Shown: positions 31,988 to 40,202 of the stretch, piece by piece
Numbering within the stretch: the first letter of the stretch is position 1
Layout of the letters: every line of letters starts with the position of its first letter
Source of the DNA: Rubripirellula obstinata
GTDB taxonomy: Bacteria > Planctomycetota > Planctomycetia > Pirellulales > Pirellulaceae
Length of the DNA: 53,841 bases
Direction: 5' to 3'
NCBI RefSeq assembly: GCF_001642955.1
Contig: NZ_LWSK01000029.1
Span: 1 to 53,841, forward strand
Position numbers and translations under genes: made by a program
Notes under the pieces: model-generated
Database searches by the model: none
Told to the model about the DNA's origin: nothing
Seen by the model: only the letters and a program-made list of their open reading frames with translations

Positions 31988-32366
31988 CCTTGGATCGGTA
32001 ACGATAGGCGTTGTCGAGTTTCCCAGCTTGTGTTGCACGGTTCTTCGTGAAATGCAACTTTCGATGGGGCGCAGTGTTGGCGCAGCTCTCCGTGGTCAGC
32101 ATCGACGCTTTGGGGGTGCGATTCGGCAAGGGAGCGACCGTTTTCGGATTGCCTGGACTTTGACGATTACGTCGGGGGTTGCAGACGCAACGGTTATGCC
32201 CGGCGATCCTATTGTTCAACCGTGCGTTCATTACAGACGGTGTCATCGATACGACGAGACCGACCGAATTAGAAGGCAGGCGGGGCATCGTAATCACGGC
32301 AGTTTCTGCGCGCCGCCCCAAAACCGGGCTGCGACAGACATCCCCACATTGATTGTTTTAAAACTA
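31988..32366. promoter_or_regulatory. Divergent intergenic region between giant gene and export operon
   Basis: About 380 bp separate the two divergent starts, so both promoters must lie here. I see no convincing -35/-10 pair. A perfect 10-bp palindrome GTTTTAAAAC at 32355-32364 ends two bases before the GTG I prefer for the TolC gene and could be an operator. Frames that run through this region are not supported by any recognisable protein sequence. Confidence 0.45.
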
Positions 32367-34631
32367 GTGACCCTAAATTCGCGTCGAAATGAACGTCGAA
32401 TATGCATTCCAATCCAATGGGTTGTCATGCTGGTCGCTACCGTTGCGCTAACTGGTTTGTGCCCTTCGGAAGTTTTGGCACAGGAATTAACCGTTTCACC
32501 GATTCCGATCGACGCAATGCAGATCGCCCCAGTGCAGATCGACCCAGTACAGATCGACCCAGTGCAGATAGCACCAGTACAGTTGAATCAACCGCAATAC
32601 GATCGACTGATGATTGAAAGCCCGCTGACTGATCCAGTTCAGCCTGGTCCGATTCAGCCTGATCCGATTCAGCCTGATCCCATTCAGCAGCCGATTGAAA
32701 TCATTCGCGGTGACAGCCAGCGAGTTGCAGCTCACTGGTGGGACCAACGGGCGAGTGAATCGTTGTTCGATCAGCCGACTTGGGTCGCATTCGGTCTGGA
32801 TACCGTTTTGCTAGACACGTTGGACAACAGTCCGCGTATCAAGATCGTTGCCAGCCAAGCCAGCGTGGCGATCGAACGAATCGTGCAACAAGATGCTGTC
32901 TTTGACGCTCGGGTTTTGTTCGACAGCCGCGTCAATCGAAACAATGATCCGGTGGGAAACACGTTGACCACCGGAGGGCCGCCTCGATTGGTCGAAGAAA
33001 ACTTGACGGCCAGCGGCGGCATCCAACGAACCACTCGCCGCGGTGGTTTGTTAGATGTTTCCCAACAGTTGGGCTTGGCGAACAGCAACAGCACGTTCTT
33101 CCTTCCCGAAGAACAGGGGAATTCGCGATTAAGCCTCAGCCTGACGCAGCCTTTGATGTCGCGAAGCGGTCAATTCTATAACGAACGCTTGCTGACTCAG
33201 GCCAGGATCGATAGCCGCGTCAGTTGGCAGGACATGCGGGTCGAAGTGGAGACGCGTATTTCGGAAGTCGTGACAGCGTATTGGCGTCTGTACGAATTGC
33301 GATGTCATTATTTGCAAACCTTGGAATTGCTTGAACGTGGCAAAAGTATCGAAGCGTTCTTGACCGCGCGGATGGACTTTGATGCCGGTGAAATCGAACT
33401 GGCCAAGGTTCGCGGACGCATTGCACGACGCGTGGATCGCGAAGTGCGATTGCGTGCGGAAATTAAAAGGCAGCAAGTCGGCTTGGCAGTCTTGGTGGGT
33501 AGCGAAGCATTGACCACGGCGATGAGTTCGATGGAGATGATCCCCAGCGACTTGCCGAGTCCGCCGACGACGACCTGGAAATTGCGAGACGCGGTTCGCA
33601 CGGGCATCGAAAACCGTAACGAGATCCGATCGGCGACCGCGCAATTGGAAGCAGCGGCTCTGTCAATCCGTGTGACGCGTGCGGAATTAGAACCGCAGCT
33701 TTCCGCAGTCTTTGAAACCTACTTGGCGGGACTCAATGGCAACAATCGCGTCTTCAATTCCTGGACTGACCAATTTACGCAAGGCGGACCTGGCATGGCC
33801 GCTGGTTTGCAATACGAATTGCCCTACGGCCGTCGTGCTGCCAAGTCGCGCTATCGTGAAGCCCAGTATCGTTATCAAATGCGCAGCGAGGAATTGCGTG
33901 AAGTCGTTCAACGATCACAGGCCGAGATCGAGGATGCGTTGGTTTCGGTTAACGCTGCGATGGAGAGCCAAGAAACGAAAAAACGCTTGCTGGAAACTGC
34001 CGTCTTGGAAGAAAAAATTCTGACCGGGCGTTGGGAAGCTTTGGCGGGTGATGGATCGTCGGTCGGCGTCGTGCTGGAAACGCTGTTGGATGCTCAATCA
34101 CGCCGAACCGATGCCGAACGCGAACTCGTGTCCGCTCAAACTGAATACGTCATCGCAGTCGTGCAGTTGCAACGTGCCATGGGAACCTTGCTGCAACAGA
34201 CCGGGACAACGCCAATCCAAGATCGAAGTAACAACAGCGTTCAGTTTGTCCAAGATGCGTCCGCAATCGATCAAATGCAAGAGACTTCGTTTTACGATTC
34301 GACGCAAGACCAGCCGATTCAGAATCCGGCGATGCAAGAATCGGTTTCGCAACCGCTTGCCGACGAACATACCTCTGTGTTTGCGAAGCCTAGCAACGCC
34401 AAAATTGTCTACATCGATCCACCAAACTTAAATCCACCAAACCTAGATCAAGCAAGCCTAGATCAAGCAGGCCTAGATCCACCAAGCAAACCACAACAAG
34501 AATCAATGCAGCCACTGGTTGCCCCCAGACGCGACGACGTACACCAATTGATTGATACCGATTGGTTGGAAGACGCCATGTACGGTGATTCAAAGTCGAA
34601 TCCCGAACTCAATGAGGAAACAATGCCATGA
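32367..34631 (+). CDS. TolC-like outer-membrane efflux factor
   Basis: The predicted 754-residue protein has a basic N-terminus and hydrophobic stretch ending SEVLAQ (signal peptide, cleavage near residue 38). A Pro/Gln-rich spacer follows, then two long helical halves typical of the outer-membrane efflux family (LTQPLMSRSGQFYNER; ELPYGRRAAKSRYREAQ; LLDAQSRRTDAERELVSAQ). It should form a trimeric outer-membrane channel with a periplasmic tunnel. The start is uncertain: GTG 32367 is preferred because it gives a full signal peptide; TTG 32349 and ATG 32427 are alternatives, and none has a Shine-Dalgarno. The spacer and the C-terminus carry 15-bp tandem repeats. The stop overlaps the next start in an ATGA, so the two are translationally coupled. 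Confidence 0.85.
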   Translation: MTLNSRRNERRICIPIQWVVMLVATVALTGLCPSEVLAQELTVSPIPIDAMQIAPVQIDPVQIDPVQIAPVQLNQPQYDRLMIESPLTDPVQPGPIQPDPIQPDPIQQPIEIIRGDSQRVAAHWWDQRASESLFDQPTWVAFGLDTVLLDTLDNSPRIKIVASQASVAIERIVQQDAVFDARVLFDSRVNRNNDPVGNTLTTGGPPRLVEENLTASGGIQRTTRRGGLLDVSQQLGLANSNSTFFLPEEQGNSRLSLSLTQPLMSRSGQFYNERLLTQARIDSRVSWQDMRVEVETRISEVVTAYWRLYELRCHYLQTLELLERGKSIEAFLTARMDFDAGEIELAKVRGRIARRVDREVRLRAEIKRQQVGLAVLVGSEALTTAMSSMEMIPSDLPSPPTTTWKLRDAVRTGIENRNEIRSATAQLEAAALSIRVTRAELEPQLSAVFETYLAGLNGNNRVFNSWTDQFTQGGPGMAAGLQYELPYGRRAAKSRYREAQYRYQMRSEELREVVQRSQAEIEDALVSVNAAMESQETKKRLLETAVLEEKILTGRWEALAGDGSSVGVVLETLLDAQSRRTDAERELVSAQTEYVIAVVQLQRAMGTLLQQTGTTPIQDRSNNSVQFVQDASAIDQMQETSFYDSTQDQPIQNPAMQESVSQPLADEHTSVFAKPSNAKIVYIDPPNLNPPNLDQASLDQAGLDPPSKPQQESMQPLVAPRRDDVHQLIDTDWLEDAMYGDSKSNPELNEETMP
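32520..32684 (+). repeat. 15-bp tandem repeats in the TolC N-terminal spacer
   Basis: Four 15-bp units (CAGATCGACCCAGTG type, encoding QIDPV) run 32520-32579. Three further units (CAGCCTGATCCGATT type, encoding QPDPI) run 32640-32684. They form a Pro/Gln-rich spacer after the signal peptide. Confidence 0.85.
34416..34490 (+). repeat. 15-bp tandem repeats in the TolC C-terminus
   Basis: Five 15-bp units of the GATCAAGCAAGCCTA type encode a five-residue periodic tail (NLD-PP, SLD-QA, GLD-QA). It lies outside the conserved efflux-protein core. Confidence 0.85.
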
Positions 34632-35554
34632 TGAACCATCTGCTTCCAGTCAAGATTACCCGCAAGCGTCGCTTGGCGATCGCTTTGATCGTCGGCGTTT
34701 CCATTACGCCGGTTTTCTCGCAAAACGCCTTTGCACAGAACACTGGCGGATCGTTCGTTGGCGATATGGCGATGATCTACGACGGGTTCACTCAGCCCAG
34801 GCATGAAGTCATGTTGGCGTCGGACGAAACCGGGCGGATCGAGAGTATCGATGTCGTTGTGGGGCAGCGCGTCAAAGCTGGACAAGTGATCGCACGGCTG
34901 GAAGATGACCTGCAAGTGTCCGCTCTGAAAACGGCTGGCATTCAGATTGAAATGGTCGGCGAAATGAATGCTGCAAAAGTTGAACTGGAGCTAAACCAAG
35001 TCCGTGCTGAAAAGATTCGGGAACTGTTTGCCAACAAGATGGCCAGACCTGATGAACTGCGACGCGGCGAGGCAGACCTGCGAATCGCAAAGGCTCGGGT
35101 TGCCAGCATGGAAGAACAGTTGGAACTTCGCAAATCCGAATTTCAGCGAGCCGAGGTGTTGCTGAATCGACGTACGGTTCGTGCACCAATGGACGGAGTG
35201 ATTTCGGAGGTGTTTTTGTCACCGGGCGAATCGATTTCGCCGAGTAATCCATCGATTGTGGAACTGTTGGCTGACGACGAACTGATCGCGATTTTTGATG
35301 TGCCCGTGGAAGACACGTTGGCACTGCAGATGGGGAGTTCTGTGCGAGTGCGATTGCGAAGCGTTGCTGAAACACTCGACGCATCGATCTGGTCCATCAC
35401 GCCAAAGATCGACGGAGAAAGTGGCACGGTGCAAGTTCGCGTCAAGTTAAGCAATCCCGACGGACGTTTGCTTTCGGGTGACCGCTGCACGCTGCAGATA
35501 TTGGAAGATCGCGGTGTGCAATCGGCCGCGTTAAAGGGGAAGCAATGGGATTGA
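34628..35554 (+). CDS. HlyD-family periplasmic adaptor
   Basis: A 308-residue exported adaptor. Residues 1-36 are a signal peptide (basic KITRKRR, hydrophobic core, cleavage after AFA). The lipoyl-like half-motif GRIESIDVVVGQRVKAGQVI is near 70-90, a coiled coil at about 95-175, and the second half-motif VRAPMDGVISEVFLSPGE near 180-200. A beta-barrel region follows. It should bridge an inner-membrane component to the TolC channel. It lacks a transmembrane anchor, unlike the next adaptor. The ATG overlaps the TolC stop (ATGA), which argues for one operon and matched expression. At 308 residues it is shorter than most RND adaptors. Confidence 0.85.
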   Translation: MMNHLLPVKITRKRRLAIALIVGVSITPVFSQNAFAQNTGGSFVGDMAMIYDGFTQPRHEVMLASDETGRIESIDVVVGQRVKAGQVIARLEDDLQVSALKTAGIQIEMVGEMNAAKVELELNQVRAEKIRELFANKMARPDELRRGEADLRIAKARVASMEEQLELRKSEFQRAEVLLNRRTVRAPMDGVISEVFLSPGESISPSNPSIVELLADDELIAIFDVPVEDTLALQMGSSVRVRLRSVAETLDASIWSITPKIDGESGTVQVRVKLSNPDGRLLSGDRCTLQILEDRGVQSAALKGKQWD

Positions 35555-35667
35555 AAACGGCTTTTACCTCCACCGCGCAGCGGGGCAGGTTGGCCTGAGA
35601 GCCTGACCTTTCCCAAAGGGTGAAGTGAAATTACCGACGCTTGACGAAACACATCAAATCAAACCTC

Positions 35668-37098
35668 ATGAACCATCCCACATCATCCCAGCCGACTAGC
35701 GATTCGACGTCGATCGCCGCTGCGCTGGATGATGCGGTCGCTCAGCTAAAGGCAGCGGCGGGACATGACATCCCGACGTCGGTGGACGCTTCACCAGCAC
35801 GTCAACAATACGCCGCGGATCCGGCGATCGCGAGTCAATCGCCAAGCGATGCGAAGGCGACGTTAGATATCATCGAAGCGATTTGCGGTGCATCAGATCG
35901 ACGCGAAGCAATGGAGCGGATCGTTCGCGCGATCGCTCCGCCGGGAACGTCCAGCACGGTCCGCGCTGGAATCGGTGGCAGCAACTTGAAGTGGTTGTTT
36001 GATTGTCGGTTGGGTTGGATCGGTTCGGGTTCGTCGCTGTTCGATCAAGTCGCCGGCGAGTGGTCGGGAAGAGCCTCGCGTAATACCGATCAGTTGGAAC
36101 CGGACACCAAAATTCAAACCGTGACTCTGCCCGCGATCGGCGGTGCGTCACGTTGCGAGGTTTGGGTTCACGACGATCCGGCGGCAATTCGATGGATGCA
36201 GCCGGTCGCTGGCACCTTGGCTGCGGCCTTGTTCAGCCGGCCTGCGCGTCGGCTGCCTTTGTCGGCCGGTTTGTTAGGATCCAGTGCGTCGGGCACTAGC
36301 TCCGCTGTCAAGGCTTGGGCCGTCGGCGCGGTCTTGCTGGTTGCCATCATTGCGGTTTGGCCGGTGCGTTACCGCGTCGCTGCGAAGGCAGGCGTTGAAA
36401 CACTCAGTGGACGTTACATTGCAATGCCGTTTGAAGCTCGATTGTTGGATGTCAACGTCAAGCCAGGCGAACAGGTCACCGCTGGCCAGTCGCTACTGCT
36501 GCTGGATGGACGTCCGTTAAGATTGGAATTGGAAGGGCTTCAAACTGAGTTGCAACAAGCGGTCAAAGAGCATAACGCTGCTTTAGCATCACGACGAATC
36601 GCTGATGCACAACAAGCGTCGTTGGAACAGAAAAAGCTGCAACGCAAAATTGATTTGGTGTCTGATCGTTTGCGACGGCTTAGCGTTACCAGTCCAATCG
36701 ACGGCGTCGTTGTCAGCGGAGACCTGCGGCGACATATCGGATCGCCGCTGGAATTGGGACAGACGCTGTTGGAAGTCGCGGCAATGGATTCGGTCGCGAT
36801 TGAGTTGGAAATTGCCGAGCACGAAATCGGGTTCATCACCAAAGGGATGGACACGCGAGTCAAGATCGACGCAATCGGTGGCGAGTCGATGGATTTGTTG
36901 CTGCAGGAAATCTATCCCGCAGCCGAACTTCGCGAAGATCGAAACGTGTTCATCGGACGAATCGAAGTGCCAAATGTTGATGGTGAGCTTCGTCCGGGGA
37001 TGCAAGGAAAAGCCGTCGCCTACGGACCGTTGAGGCCATGGATTTGGTCGTGGGTGCGCGGGACGGTGGAACGTTGTTTGTGGATGATTGGGTATTAG
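35668..37098 (+). CDS. GAF-like/HlyD fusion membrane adaptor
   Basis: The 476-residue protein from ATG 35668 has three parts. Residues about 61-190 look like a small or degenerate GAF domain (ATLDIIEAICGASDRREAME, then a mixed alpha/beta region). A transmembrane helix is at 214-233 (AVKAWAVGAVLLVAIIAVW). From 238 on is an HlyD-type adaptor with paired lipoyl motifs (LLDVNVKPGEQVTAGQSL and TSPIDGVVVSGDL) and a coiled coil between them. The N-terminus should face the cytoplasm and the HlyD part the periplasm, which suggests sensing or regulation across the membrane. A TTG at 35641 would add nine residues. The 113-bp gap before it holds no gene. Confidence 0.8.
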   Translation: MNHPTSSQPTSDSTSIAAALDDAVAQLKAAAGHDIPTSVDASPARQQYAADPAIASQSPSDAKATLDIIEAICGASDRREAMERIVRAIAPPGTSSTVRAGIGGSNLKWLFDCRLGWIGSGSSLFDQVAGEWSGRASRNTDQLEPDTKIQTVTLPAIGGASRCEVWVHDDPAAIRWMQPVAGTLAAALFSRPARRLPLSAGLLGSSASGTSSAVKAWAVGAVLLVAIIAVWPVRYRVAAKAGVETLSGRYIAMPFEARLLDVNVKPGEQVTAGQSLLLLDGRPLRLELEGLQTELQQAVKEHNAALASRRIADAQQASLEQKKLQRKIDLVSDRLRRLSVTSPIDGVVVSGDLRRHIGSPLELGQTLLEVAAMDSVAIELEIAEHEIGFITKGMDTRVKIDAIGGESMDLLLQEIYPAAELREDRNVFIGRIEVPNVDGELRPGMQGKAVAYGPLRPWIWSWVRGTVERCLWMIGY

Positions 37099-37107
37099 GA
37101 GGGAAGT

Positions 37108-37177
37108 AAGTACGAAGTACCAAGTACCAAGTACTCAGTACTCAGTACTCAGTACTCAGTACTCAGTACTCAGTACT
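37108..37177. repeat. Ten 7-bp tandem repeats (AGTACTC type)
   Basis: Ten 7-bp units run without a break: AAGTACG, AAGTACC twice, AAGTACT, then CAGTACT six times. Every unit contains the palindrome GTAC, and most contain AGTACT. The array fills most of the 105-bp gap between the GAF/HlyD gene and the M50 gene. It starts 10 bp after the stop codon and ends 26 bp before the next ATG. Confidence 0.95.
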
Positions 37178-37203
37178 CATTGCGATATTTGTGAGTTGAA
37201 TCA

Positions 37204-39339
37204 ATGATGGAAACACCTGACCCAAATGCTGCACCACCGTCTGCTCCTCGCGTTGCGATGGACGACGCCGTTACGTTTGAACAACGCACGGTCGGTGGGC
37301 GAACGCAGGTCATCGCCAGTCATGTGACGGCGGGAAAGTTCTTTCAACTTGGGCCGGTTGAATTTCGTATCGCTGAATTGCTTGATGGCAGTCGTGACAT
37401 CGGCGAGATTACGACTCAGTTGAACGTGGAAGGAATCGACTGGGAAGCGGAAGACGTTGCCGAATTGGTTTCGCGATTTGTCACCAATAAGGTCGCGTCG
37501 CCAATCGAGGGTTCTGGTCCGCCAACTGGACCCGCTGCGGTACCGGCGGCCGCTGCTTGGTCGCGTCGTCTGCCTGGGATTCTTTCGATGGCGATCAGTC
37601 AACGCATTCCACTCGTTGCCTGCAATCGGATCGCGGAACCGTTGGCAAGACACTTTGGGTTTATCTTTTCACGTGTTGGCATCGTGATGTGGTTGGTGCT
37701 GGTCGTCAGCGGCATGGGCGTGGTTTTGGGCCATCGCGAATCGTTCTTCCACGAAATTGCCAAGCTGTTTGATCCCAGCATGTGGGTCGTGATGTTTGGA
37801 GTTTGGTTGGTCGCCAAGGTGTTGCACGAATTAGGGCACGCCACCTCGGCGAAGTATCACGGCGTTCATGTCGGCAAGGCGGGGATCATGTTTTTCCTGT
37901 TCGCGCCACTCGCATACGTTGATGTAACCGATGCTTGGAAGCTTCGCAGTCGCTGGAAACGAGTTCAGATTGCACTGTCGGGTGTTTACATCGAACTGGC
38001 GATCGCTTCGATGGCCGCTTGGGCTTGGTTAGTTCTTCCACCGGGATTTGCGTCCCACTTGATGGTGCAAATCTTCTTCGTCACCGGACCGGCGACTTTG
38101 TTGGTCAACGCGAACCCGTTACTTCGGCTCGATGGCTACTATGTTCTGTCTGACTTGACCGAGATTCCGAATCTTAGGATGCATGGCCGCAATCAATTGG
38201 CAGGTTTCGTCAACCAATGGCTGGTAAAGATTCCGGCAGATTCAGCCTTGTTGTCCGGTTGGCGGCAACCCGCGGCGACCCTGCACGCAATCGCCAGTGT
38301 TATTTTCCAAATCGTCTGGATGGGCGGCTTGGTGTTGGGTGTCGCATTGTGGTTTAAGGGGTTGGGGGTCTTTTTGGCTTTGGTTGCCACGATCTTGTGG
38401 GCCGTGTTGCCGCTGACTCGTTGGATGTTCAAAGTTTGGAAGTACGATGCCGACGCGTATCGTTTCGTAACGCCGCATCGAACTCGGTTGTGTTTGGTTT
38501 TGTTGTTTGTCGTTTCGTCAGTCAGTTACTTTGCGATGGCCACATCGCCGTTTGCGCGTCGTGTCCCCGTCGTGGTTCGGTTTTGCGACGAACAGATTGC
38601 CCGTGCGGCAACGAACGCGTTTGTTCAAGATGTTTTTGTTCAACGTGGGGAACGTGTCAGTCGCGGTGCGTTGTTGGTCCAATTGGACGCACCTGAATTG
38701 TTGTTGCGGCGAGATGAATTGGCTGACCAGTGGCAATCGTCGCAAATGCGAGAAGTGCAACTGCGTCGGACTGGTGACTTGGCGATGGCTGCTTCGGAAT
38801 CAGAACGCGCGGCTAGTTTTCAACGCCAGCTTGCTGAACTGAATGCGGAGGTTGCGTCGCTGAGGATCACTGCGTCGCGTGATGGCCTAGTGACGGGTGC
38901 TGGGATCGAAAGTTTGCAGGGCAGTTTTGTCAAAGAAGGTTCTGAATTGCTTTGTGTTTGCGATCCGCAAGAAAAAGAATTGTTGGTCGCTGTCACGACT
39001 CGTGATGTCGAAGCTTACAATTTAGCGGTTTCCCATCAGCATCCATCAACGATTCGTTTGCGAGGCGGGAAGTCATTGGTCGCGATGCCGCCGCCGCTGC
39101 GTCCTCGTGCCAGCCAGTCGCTGCCGCATCCGGCGCTGGGTGCGAATGCGGGCGGTCCCTTGGCGGTGGAGCCATCCCCGGAAGAAGCGGAAATGAGATC
39201 CGCCAGTCCTCTGATGCAGAGTGTCGCTCTGTTGGATCCGTTGACCAGTGCCGAGGTGCAAACCGGTCAAATTGGAATGATGACAATTTCGGATAATCGA
39301 TCGCTTGTGCAACGTTTGATCGAATCGGTTTGGCGGTAG
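37204..39339 (+). CDS. PqqD-like / M50 zinc metalloprotease / HlyD fusion
   Basis: The 711-residue protein combines three domains. Residues about 20-100 look like a PqqD-type winged helix (FFQLGPVEFRIAELLDG, ELVSRFVTNKV). Residues about 155-445 are a polytopic site-2-protease-like membrane domain with the zinc motif HELGH at 208-212 and NPLLRLDG at 304-311 (metal ligand Asp310). After the last membrane helix (about 428-446) is an HlyD-like periplasmic part with VQDVFVQRGERVSRGALL and LRITASRDGLVTG. Known M50 enzymes cut transmembrane segments; PqqD folds bind leader peptides. Both catalytic motifs are intact. It closes the export operon and would stand in for the missing ATPase or pump as the inner-membrane component. 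ATG 37207 is an equally possible start. Confidence 0.88.
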   Translation: MMETPDPNAAPPSAPRVAMDDAVTFEQRTVGGRTQVIASHVTAGKFFQLGPVEFRIAELLDGSRDIGEITTQLNVEGIDWEAEDVAELVSRFVTNKVASPIEGSGPPTGPAAVPAAAAWSRRLPGILSMAISQRIPLVACNRIAEPLARHFGFIFSRVGIVMWLVLVVSGMGVVLGHRESFFHEIAKLFDPSMWVVMFGVWLVAKVLHELGHATSAKYHGVHVGKAGIMFFLFAPLAYVDVTDAWKLRSRWKRVQIALSGVYIELAIASMAAWAWLVLPPGFASHLMVQIFFVTGPATLLVNANPLLRLDGYYVLSDLTEIPNLRMHGRNQLAGFVNQWLVKIPADSALLSGWRQPAATLHAIASVIFQIVWMGGLVLGVALWFKGLGVFLALVATILWAVLPLTRWMFKVWKYDADAYRFVTPHRTRLCLVLLFVVSSVSYFAMATSPFARRVPVVVRFCDEQIARAATNAFVQDVFVQRGERVSRGALLVQLDAPELLLRRDELADQWQSSQMREVQLRRTGDLAMAASESERAASFQRQLAELNAEVASLRITASRDGLVTGAGIESLQGSFVKEGSELLCVCDPQEKELLVAVTTRDVEAYNLAVSHQHPSTIRLRGGKSLVAMPPPLRPRASQSLPHPALGANAGGPLAVEPSPEEAEMRSASPLMQSVALLDPLTSAEVQTGQIGMMTISDNRSLVQRLIESVWR

Positions 39340-39351
39340 TGTATCGCGGGA

Positions 39352-39400
39352 TTCCATGCTTTAGCCGATTCGATTGGTGAGTTGGTCGGCTAAAACCTAG
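39352..39400. repeat. Imperfect hairpin after the M50 gene
   Basis: TTTAGCCGA (39360-39368) pairs perfectly with TCGGCTAAA (39386-39394). The pairing extends imperfectly outward to about 21 nt per arm (GGATTCC against ACTCCC). It starts 13 bp after the M50 stop codon and may end the operon transcript, although no T-run follows. The outer arm resembles the 19-nt word repeated inside the VCBS region of the giant gene. Confidence 0.6.
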
Positions 39401-39497
39401 ACTCCCACAAATATCTCTTGACGCGGCAGGATTTGGCTACTAGTTGTAGAATTCAGGCGAATGAGGCGACGGTGATAAAAACCACAGGAGCTAGACA

Positions 39498-40037
39498 ATG
39501 GAACCTGAATCAAACAGAGAAGAACGGTCAACGATCGATCGTTTCTTTCGCGGACTAAGCGAGTGCATCTTTCACTCGAAACTTGGTGTGGCCGATGTCC
39601 AGATGGTGGACTACGTCAGCGATCTGCTTTTGCGGTTCACGCGAATCGATGAAACCCAGCGAGTCCGCCAGCCTGACGGACAGCCAGCGACGGAGGTTTT
39701 TCAGATGCTTTGCGAAGCCGAGCGTCGGATCGGTTTGGCTCGCCGCGGCGTTCATCGGCACATCGGCGATTTCACTCTATTTTGGTCAGGCATGTATCCT
39801 GAAAGCCTGCGGAAGACAAAACGCGGTCAATCCTGTGATGAGTTTTTGGATTATTGCAAACAGGGCAAACGTGCTTACGCGATCGCCGCGACAATCCAAG
39901 GCGGCGATGACCGGCCGTCTAGCGAAGTGCTGATGCAGATGAGCGAGCAGTTTGAAATGTGCGCCTATGGTCTGCGCGAGATTCGGCGTGAATGGGAAGA
40001 AGGTGCCGGTGGCGAAAGCGGTTTGTTGTTGGGTTAG
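39498..40037 (+). CDS. Conserved-looking helical protein of unknown function
   Basis: I do not recognise this 179-residue protein. It has one of the two clear ribosome-binding sites in the window: AGGAG at 39486-39490, seven bases before the ATG. It is predicted soluble and mainly helical, with no signal peptide or membrane segment. Notable stretches are SECIFHSKLGVADVQMVDYV, the aromatic DFTLFWSGMYPE (91-102), four or more scattered cysteines (23, 72, 113, 120, 155) and an acidic REWEEG end. A small palindrome (GTCCG...CGGAC, 39663-39681) lies inside the coding sequence around residues 56-62. It follows the export operon on the same strand after a 158-bp gap with a hairpin, so it is probably a separate transcript. 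Confidence 0.8.
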   Translation: MEPESNREERSTIDRFFRGLSECIFHSKLGVADVQMVDYVSDLLLRFTRIDETQRVRQPDGQPATEVFQMLCEAERRIGLARRGVHRHIGDFTLFWSGMYPESLRKTKRGQSCDEFLDYCKQGKRAYAIAATIQGGDDRPSSEVLMQMSEQFEMCAYGLREIRREWEEGAGGESGLLLG

Positions 40038-40069
40038 TAGTCCATGTCAGCTCAATCTTCGGTTAGGAG

Positions 40070-40128
40070 GTAGCGGAAGTCGCGTAGACTTTCGGCGTCC
40101 CCCTCGTAGCCGAAACTCTTGGCGACTT
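40070..40128. repeat. Planctomycete-type palindromic repeat, copy 1
   Basis: The left arm GTAGCGGAAGTCGCG... (40070-40097) faces a right arm GCCGAAACTCTTGGCGACTT (40109-40128). It is the same element as 43339-43413 and 53813-53840 but more diverged, lacking the outer end of the right arm. Confidence 0.8.
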
Positions 40129-40177
40129 GTTGAACTATCTCGTTTTCGATGGGTTTTGGGGTGGTTTCCCCCTTACC

Positions 40178-40202
40178 CCCGCTGCGCTCATCGCGCAGCG
40201 GG
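40178..40202. terminator. GC-rich hairpin between convergent genes
   Basis: CCCGCTGCGC (40178-40187) and GCGCAGCGGG (40193-40202) form a perfect 10-bp stem with a 5-nt loop. It lies between the unknown gene and the convergently transcribed transposase gene. It could stop transcription from either side, but there is no T-run, so intrinsic termination is uncertain. Confidence 0.5.

Noticed and set aside
31959-32366. N-terminal extension of the TolC frame upstream of 32367
   Set aside because: The extra residues show no conserved features, overlap the start of the divergent giant gene, and would bury the signal peptide in the interior.
35580-35612. Possible hairpin (AGGTTGGC...GCCTGACCT) between the two HlyD genes
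   Set aside because: The stem has internal mismatches and no T-run; too weak to call a terminator or riboswitch.
37108-37177. Heptamer array considered as a CRISPR array
   Set aside because: The units are 7 bp with no spacers and no cas genes nearby; it is a simple tandem repeat.
39418-39446. TTGACG followed 17 bp later by TAGTTG, a possible promoter for the gene at 39498
   Set aside because: The -35 is fair but the -10 matches poorly, and an alternative TAGAAT is 23 bp away. I could not support a promoter call.
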